Below are positions 15,670 to 20,090 of a stretch of DNA of 20,090 bases, piece after piece (position 1 is the first letter of the stretch; every line of letters begins with the position of its first letter). This DNA comes from a bacterium (GTDB taxonomy: Bacteria > Actinomycetota > Acidimicrobiia > Spongiisociales > UBA11373): the NCBI GenBank assembly GCA_013202595.1, contig JABMPV010000025.1, forward strand, positions 1 to 20,090. Direction: 5' to 3'. Both the position numbers and the translations under genes were made by a program. The notes under the pieces were generated by a model, which ran no database searches, was not told where the DNA came from, and was given only the letters and a program-made list of their open reading frames with translations.

Positions 15670-16380
15670 ATGCACGTGCAGCGGGACTGGGACCTCACGT
15701 ATGACGTCGATGACGTCCTGCGCAGCCAGGCCGCAGATCCCGCCGCGATCCGGGTTCGTCATCCTCGGCTCGTGGACATCTCGCAGCATGCGCTCGATGT
15801 CGGCAGGACCCTGGTAGACCCTGCTGTGCTCATCCGCACCGTGCCGGTCGAGTCCTCACGTCACAACAGGGTGACGCTCGAGGGAGGGGCGGTACTCACC
15901 GGGCCGCTCATCACCGAGCACCTCGGTGGAGCAGAGTCGGTCGCGGTGATGCTGTGCACGATCGGCGGCGCACTCGGGGATCGTGCGACCGTTGAGATAG
16001 CCGACAGCGTGATCCTCGGATTGGCACTCGATGCAGTCGGGTCGGCGGCGGTCCATTCGCTCAACGCCGCTGCGTGCAACCAGGTGGAGCGGGAAGCCGC
16101 AGCCGCGGGCCTGCAGACCAGCCTGCCGCTGAGCCCGGGGATGGAAGGGTGGGGCGTCGACCCCGGCCAGATCGAGGTCTTCGCGATGATCGACCCGGAA
16201 CGGGTCGGTGTCGTCCTCTCGCCCGGCCTCGAGATGAGGCCCCTCAAGTCGCTCACATCGGTGATTGGGATCGGTGCAGACATCGCTACCAAGGGAGCGA
16301 TCTGCGACTACTGCGCTCTGCGCGACACCTGTCGTCACAAGATGGTGGGACAACACGGAGAACAGGACCACAGCCAGTGA
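15670..16380 (+). CDS. Stand-alone MetH-type B12-reactivation domain protein with a C-terminal Cys motif
   Basis: 236-residue protein resembling the activation domain of B12-dependent methionine synthase, here without the other MetH modules. Seen: VEIADSVILGLALDAVGSAA in the helical part, LPLSPGMEGWGVDPGQIEVF, then VGVVLSPGLEMRPLKSLTSV and IGIG, matching the S-adenosylmethionine-binding fold of that domain in order. The tail carries Cys212-x2-Cys215-x5-Cys221 (CDYCALRDTC), a possible Fe-S or zinc site seen in several free-standing homologues. In MetH this domain remethylates inactive cob(II)alamin with S-adenosylmethionine and an electron. Here it probably services or shields a corrinoid protein. 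ATG 15670 comes right after the preceding stop, and its TGA overlaps the GTG start of the next gene, so coupled translation is expected. The longer frame from 15538 overlaps the methyltransferase and is rejected. Confidence 0.85.
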   Translation: MHVQRDWDLTYDVDDVLRSQAADPAAIRVRHPRLVDISQHALDVGRTLVDPAVLIRTVPVESSRHNRVTLEGGAVLTGPLITEHLGGAESVAVMLCTIGGALGDRATVEIADSVILGLALDAVGSAAVHSLNAAACNQVEREAAAAGLQTSLPLSPGMEGWGVDPGQIEVFAMIDPERVGVVLSPGLEMRPLKSLTSVIGIGADIATKGAICDYCALRDTCRHKMVGQHGEQDHSQ

Positions 16381-16709
16381 TTGGGAACGAGGGCTACGAG
16401 GCACACATCCTCGCCGGGGTGCGGCCAATCCGCTCGGCGGCTGGAGCGCAGTTCATGAAGGACAACGTGGCCGGCATGGACGTGCCAGATGAGATCGTCG
16501 CCCGGATGAAGGGCTTCGACAAGGAGCAGGCCGCCGCGGAGGGTGTCGAGATCTGTCTGGAGGTCGCCGAGGAGGTGCGCGCCATCGAAGGCGTGCGCGG
16601 CCTCCATATGATGACGGTGTCCTGGTCGTCGATTCTGCCCGAGCTCGTGAACCGCCTCGGGCTGTATCGCCGTCCCGATGTGACGGAAGAGGATCCCGTT
16701 GTCGCGTAA
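16377..16709 (+). CDS. Short protein matching only the C-terminal part of methylenetetrahydrofolate reductase (MetF)
   Basis: 110 residues. The sequence AHILAGVRPIRSAAGAQFMKDNVAGMDVPDEIVARM, then EQAAAEGVEICLEVAEEVRAIEGVRGLHMM and ILPELVNRLGL, follows the last two or three beta-alpha units of the MetF TIM barrel (compare ILAGVxPLKS, VPGVxVPDE, and EGIKIxxEIIxxxxxIxGVxGxHIM). The first roughly 190 residues, with the FAD and folate-binding parts, are absent, and nothing like them is visible upstream. The gene starts at GTG 16377 in a four-base overlap with the previous stop (GTGA) and ends two bases before the next gene. It sits perfectly in the operon, which speaks for a retained gene or for a clean in-frame deletion. 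It cannot be a normal reductase alone; a subunit or scaffold role is possible. Confidence 0.8.
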   Translation: MIGNEGYEAHILAGVRPIRSAAGAQFMKDNVAGMDVPDEIVARMKGFDKEQAAAEGVEICLEVAEEVRAIEGVRGLHMMTVSWSSILPELVNRLGLYRRPDVTEEDPVVA

Positions 16710-16711
16710 GC

Positions 16712-18775
16712 ATGCCAATGGATGACCCGGCCGCCCCTGCGCGGCACACGCTGATCTTCCAGCCGTCGGGAGCCCGGGGCCCGGTGGAGGCCGGAACCAG
16801 CATCAGGCGCGCCGCAGCCGAACTGGGCATCGAGATCGAGAGTATCTGCGCCGACGCGGCGACCTGTGGCAAGTGCAGGGTGATCATTGAGGACGGCCGG
16901 TTCGGTGACCTCGAATCCTCTCCGGATCATGCGTCGGCAATGCTCTCGAACGAGCGGGAGTGGGTGCAGAAGAGGTCGAAGACGTGGCGGAAGATGGGTC
17001 TCGATCCGGATCGCCTCAGACTCTCGTGCCAGGCCACTGTGTGCGGCGACATGGTGGTGTTCGTCCCGGAGTCGAGCCGGGGCAACCGTCAGATCATCCG
17101 CAAGGCGGCCAACGATCGGGCCATAGATATTCGGCAGACGGTGCGCCGCTACTACCTGGAGATGGAGCCTGCCACGCTCGAGGACCCCCTCGGCGACGTC
17201 GAGCGGCTGTCACGGGCACTGGTTGCCGCGATGTCACGAGTCCACGCAGGATCGGATCAACGCCTCCCCGAGCCGGCAGACATCGAGTTCGATCTCGACC
17301 TGCTCCGCAGGATCGGCGGAGTCGTGCGAGAGTCCGATGGGAAGGTCTCGGTCGTTCTCTGGCAGGGCCGCAGGGTCATCGATGTCCGGCCCGGATTGAG
17401 CGAGAGCATCTACGGCATCGCTCTCGATATCGGGAGTACCGCGATCGCCGCCTATCTCTGCGATCTCGAGAGCGGCGAGCTCATCGGCACCGACTCGATG
17501 ATGAATCCACAGACCTCGTTCGGCGACGACATCATGTCGCGGATGAAGTACGAGGCGGAACACGTCGATGGCCTCGCCACCCTCCACGATGTCCTCCTCA
17601 CTGGCGTCAACGCGCTGATCACCAGAACGGCTCGCAGTCACCGGGTCGATGTGGCAGACATCCACGAGATATCGGTGGTCGGCAACACGACGATGCACCA
17701 CCTGTTCCTCGGGATCTCGACCAGGCCCCTCAGCACCGTCCCCTTCGTCCCTGCGGTGCATCGTGCGCTCGATGTGCCGGCCCGGGATCTCGGCGTCGTG
17801 GCCAATCGCGGCGCCAACCTCCATGTGCTGCCGATCGCTGCCAGCTTCGTCGGAGCCGACGCCATGGCGGTGGTCATCTCCGAGGAGCCTCACAAGCAGG
17901 ACGAGAACCTGCTGATCATCGACATCGGAACCAACGCCGAATTGATCGCCGGAAGCCGCAACGGCCTGGTGTGCACGTCGACGCCGACGGGCCCCGCCTT
18001 CGAGGGCGCCCACATCGAGTACGGGATGCGGGCGGCGGTCGGGGCGATCGACCGGATCGAGATCGATGCCGACACCTTCGAACCCCGCTACCAGGTCATC
18101 GGCACCGAAAGCTGGGGGCCGGACTTCGGAGGCGGCACCGACGGTGGTCCGGCCAAGGGCATCTGCGGCTCGGCGATCATCGACGGCGTTGCCGAGATGT
18201 TCCGGACCGGGATCATCACCGCCCGGGGGCACTTCGTACCGAATCTCGAGACGGATCGGGTCCGCAAGACCGAACTCGGCTGGGAGTACGTAGTCGCTCG
18301 TGCCTCGGAGACATCCATTGGGCGAGACATTCCGATCACACTGGACGACGTCCGACAGATTCAACTCGCCAAAGCCGCGCTCTACACGGCCTCGCACATC
18401 CTCCTGCGTGAGTTGGGCATCGAGACACCGGACAAGATCATCCTGGCCGGCGCCTTCGGGTCACACATCGACGCGACCAGGGCGATGATCCTCGGGATGA
18501 TCCCTGACTGCCCGCTCGACAGGGTGTACTCGGTCGGCAATGCGGCGGGCGACGGAGCCCGGATCGCCCTGTTGAACCGGGAGAAGCGGCTCGAAGCCCA
18601 GGAGATCGCCGCGACGATTCGCCGTGTCGAGTTGCCCGTCGATCCCGATTTCCAGAACGAGTATCTGCTCGCAACGAGCTTCCCTCACATGTCCCACCGG
18701 TTCGCGGCAATCGCCGATCTCATCCCCGATCAGGTGGTCGATCCCATGGCCGGGCGGTTCGGGCGCTCGACCTGA
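16712..18775 (+). CDS. Corrinoid-activating ATPase with N-terminal 2Fe-2S ferredoxin domain and ASKHA domain (RACE/RamA-like, DUF4445)
   Basis: 687-residue cytoplasmic activator. Residues about 12-120 form a 2Fe-2S ferredoxin domain with Cys46-x5-Cys52-x2-Cys55 (CADAATCGKC) and Cys106 in LSCQA (Cys111 is close by). A linker follows to about 230. Then comes the ASKHA fold: ALDIGSTAIAAYL with Asp239 (phosphate 1), VVGNTTMHHLFLG, LLIIDIGTNAELI (phosphate 2), GPAFEGAHIEYGMRA, and IILAGAFGSHID near the end. The order matches RACE proteins, which use ATP to reduce an inactive Co(II) corrinoid to Co(I). It starts two bases after the previous stop (ATG 16712 or 16718). With the methyltransferase and the MetH-type domain it makes a corrinoid methyl-transfer unit. 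Electrons may come from ferredoxin reduced by the AOR at the head of the cluster, an inference. Converges with the NUDIX-XRE gene 18 bases on. Confidence 0.93.
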   Translation: MPMDDPAAPARHTLIFQPSGARGPVEAGTSIRRAAAELGIEIESICADAATCGKCRVIIEDGRFGDLESSPDHASAMLSNEREWVQKRSKTWRKMGLDPDRLRLSCQATVCGDMVVFVPESSRGNRQIIRKAANDRAIDIRQTVRRYYLEMEPATLEDPLGDVERLSRALVAAMSRVHAGSDQRLPEPADIEFDLDLLRRIGGVVRESDGKVSVVLWQGRRVIDVRPGLSESIYGIALDIGSTAIAAYLCDLESGELIGTDSMMNPQTSFGDDIMSRMKYEAEHVDGLATLHDVLLTGVNALITRTARSHRVDVADIHEISVVGNTTMHHLFLGISTRPLSTVPFVPAVHRALDVPARDLGVVANRGANLHVLPIAASFVGADAMAVVISEEPHKQDENLLIIDIGTNAELIAGSRNGLVCTSTPTGPAFEGAHIEYGMRAAVGAIDRIEIDADTFEPRYQVIGTESWGPDFGGGTDGGPAKGICGSAIIDGVAEMFRTGIITARGHFVPNLETDRVRKTELGWEYVVARASETSIGRDIPITLDDVRQIQLAKAALYTASHILLRELGIETPDKIILAGAFGSHIDATRAMILGMIPDCPLDRVYSVGNAAGDGARIALLNREKRLEAQEIAATIRRVELPVDPDFQNEYLLATSFPHMSHRFAAIADLIPDQVVDPMAGRFGRST

Positions 18776-18793
18776 CTGCTTTCGAGTGTCCGC

Positions 18794-19666
18794 TCAGGTG
18801 GGGTTTCCGTCGGCGCGAATCAGACTGATGTCGGCCGGTGCGGATGGGTGGAGCAGTTCGCGGCCGGACGTCCCGAGCGCGGCCGCCACCTGGTGCAGGG
18901 CCAACAGGCTGGGCATGGCCTTGCCATTCTCCAGTTGACTGAGGAACGGTTGAGACAAGCCGCAGAGATCGGCCACCTGCTGCAAGGTCAGGCCGAGATC
19001 CTTGCGGCGGTGACGCAACTCCCGCCCCAGCGCCGCGGCCAACGCCGGACCGTCGATGCTCTCGGGATCGGCGGCGGGGCCAGAGCGACTGAGGTGCCTG
19101 GAGTCCGTCGATCGACCGTCGTACGAGTCGGGATGAGAAGGCGGAGCCCAGGGCGATCCCCGTCCAGAAGCGCCCGACGATCGGGCAGTTCTCCCGTTCA
19201 CCGGGATGGCGGTGATCTCCGGAGACGGTGAGTGGAAGGGCGGTGACGATTCCAGGACATCGAGCAGGTCGCCCATGGTGGGGGTCAGGGGGAAGTGGCG
19301 TGCCTCGGCCATCGGGACGAACGCGGCGTCTGCGGCATCACTGCCGGCCGCGAGCACGCCACCTACGACTTCGGCGTGGAAGTCGATCAGCACGTTGTGG
19401 GAACCCGGCGACGCCTCACAAGAGGTCATCGTCTCGCCAACCCACACGACGTCCCCGACCCTGACGATGAGACCGGTCTCCTCCTCGGCTTCACGCCGTG
19501 CAGCCGCGGCGAGGGTCTCGCCCCATCTCACCTTCCCACCGGGGACCGCCCAGCAACCCCGGAAGGGGTTCTTGGCCCGTCGGATGAGGAGCAGTCTGCC
19601 GTCTTCAACGATCACGACGCCCACGGCGGGCCGGGGATGGGCCGGTCGCTTCGTCTGGCTGCTCAC
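18794..19666 (-). CDS. NUDIX hydrolase fused to an XRE helix-turn-helix domain
   Basis: 290-residue fusion. Residues about 11-142 are a NUDIX domain with a complete Nudix box at 44-66 (G-x5-E-x7-REAxEExGL), as in ADP-ribose or nucleotide-sugar pyrophosphatases and in NrtR-like sensors. A Ser/Pro/Gly-rich linker (143-205) leads to an XRE DNA-binding domain (209-274; LGLTLQQVADLCGLSQPFLSQLENGK). XRE proteins of this type usually continue into a cupin sensor; here the protein stops at DISLIRADGNPT, just where the cupin should begin. It may be a regulator sensing a nucleotide metabolite with its NUDIX part, or two genes joined by loss of a stop. I chose GTG 19666: upstream codons up to ATG 19729 are AT-rich and rare, and contain a dyad. 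An N-terminal extension to 19882 is not credible. It converges on the corrinoid cluster. Confidence 0.8.
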   Translation of the reverse strand: MSSQTKRPAHPRPAVGVVIVEDGRLLLIRRAKNPFRGCWAVPGGKVRWGETLAAAARREAEEETGLIVRVGDVVWVGETMTSCEASPGSHNVLIDFHAEVVGGVLAAGSDAADAAFVPMAEARHFPLTPTMGDLLDVLESSPPFHSPSPEITAIPVNGRTARSSGASGRGSPWAPPSHPDSYDGRSTDSRHLSRSGPAADPESIDGPALAAALGRELRHRRKDLGLTLQQVADLCGLSQPFLSQLENGKAMPSLLALHQVAAALGTSGRELLHPSAPADISLIRADGNPT

Positions 19667-19696
19667 TCGTGTCTGCCGATCTACCTGCTCGAGTCC

Positions 19697-19711
19697 ATTG
19701 ATCGTATCAAT
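19697..19711. promoter_or_regulatory. AT-rich dyad upstream of the NUDIX-XRE gene (possible autoregulatory operator)
   Basis: ATTGAT-CGT-ATCAAT is a perfect 15-base inverted repeat in an otherwise GC-rich region, 30 bases before GTG 19666. Its minus strand includes TTGATA, a possible -35, but no good -10 lies 16-18 bases on. An operator for the XRE domain of the adjacent gene is a natural guess; it is not shown. Confidence 0.4.
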
Positions 19712-19869
19712 AGCGACCCCGACCGTCATATCCGGGAGGTGCCCGGACCGGTCGATCCGTCCGCCCTTGACGTGACACCGCCGGTGGGTCCACGGTGGCC
19801 GACTCGGAGGAGATCGGGCGGTCAGATCGGACCCGTGCACACGGAGGACGACAGTGGGAGATGGGCGGG

Positions 19870-20090
19870 GTGACGTCCACATCGGCAGACCGGGTGTTCC
19901 TCAACTGCATGGATGGTGACTCGGCATGGCGATCGCCGATGGCGAGGGCCCGGTGCTCGGCCCGACCGAGCGTGTGGATCTCGACGCCATGATCACCGCC
20001 TACACCATCAACGGGGCATATGCCAGTCACCGCGAGGGCGATCTCGGCAGCATCGAGGTAGGCAAGATCGCCGACCTGATCGTGCTGGAC
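19870..20090 (+). pseudogene. Amidohydrolase (YtcJ-like) remnant: N-terminal and C-terminal ends without the catalytic core
   Basis: From GTG 19870, with GGGAG about eight bases upstream, the frame reads MTSTSADRVFLN then MDGDSAW, the usual opening of YtcJ-type metal-dependent amidohydrolases (ADRVFLNGxVxTMDG). After a shift of frame near 19920-19930 it reads MAIADGEGPVLGPTERVDLD, then MITAYTINGAYASHREGDLG and SIEVGKIADLIVLD, which is the C-terminal end of the same family. About 400 residues with all metal ligands are missing between them, and the GRVxT piece is also lost. It is open at the right edge, so only a short tail is unseen. This is an internally deleted, frameshifted relic with its start signals still in place. 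Confidence 0.75.

Noticed and set aside
1..20090. Insertion sequence, integrase, CRISPR or phage explanation for the mosaic
   Set aside because: No transposase, integrase, repeat array or terminal inverted repeats were seen in any frame.

Overview
The window looks like chromosomal DNA of an uncultured high-GC bacterium, most likely Actinomycetota (Acidimicrobiia-like). The reasons are the GC-rich third codon positions, the Asp-rich stretch just after the lipoprotein cysteine of the binding protein, and one candidate near-leaderless promoter. Taxonomy is an inference; there is no rRNA or tRNA gene here. I see no CRISPR array, tRNA, rRNA or complete insertion sequence.

Region 1 (1-9070) is a sugar uptake and catabolism locus. 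On the minus strand, in transcription order, are a broken SIS-domain sugar isomerase-like gene, a ROK repressor, a CUT2-type sugar-binding lipoprotein, a tandem ABC ATPase and two permeases, the last running off the left edge. Divergently on the plus strand are a ROK sugar kinase and a PfkB-family kinase. Region 2 (9038-12606, minus strand) continues the sugar theme with an SDR dehydrogenase, a double-SIS protein and a Gfo/Idh/MocA oxidoreductase. A relic of a second ROK kinase lies on the opposite strand between the first two. Import, phosphorylation, isomerisation or deglycation, and oxidation of one unusual sugar or sugar conjugate is the simplest reading; the substrate cannot be read from the sequence.

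Region 3 (12792-18775, plus strand) is different in kind: a tungsten-type aldehyde:ferredoxin oxidoreductase, then (after a leader with a candidate cobalamin riboswitch) a methyl-tetrahydrofolate:corrinoid methyltransferase-like protein, a stand-alone MetH-type reactivation domain, a 110-residue protein matching only the C-terminal part of MetF, and an Fe-S/ASKHA corrinoid-activating ATPase (RACE/RamA-like). The last four genes are tightly packed. No corrinoid protein and no substrate methyltransferase is visible. This is the best candidate for an undescribed system: a one-carbon module with two different reactivation proteins and a possible local source of reduced ferredoxin.

Region 4 (18794-20090) holds a NUDIX-XRE fusion whose usual C-terminal cupin sensor is missing where it meets Region 3, and an amidohydrolase reduced to its two ends.

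Several genes are damaged: a frameshift in the binding-protein signal peptide, an in-frame TAG in the SIS gene, the ROK relic and the internally deleted amidohydrolase. Either this is a decaying accessory region or the assembly carries indels; read-level checks would separate these.
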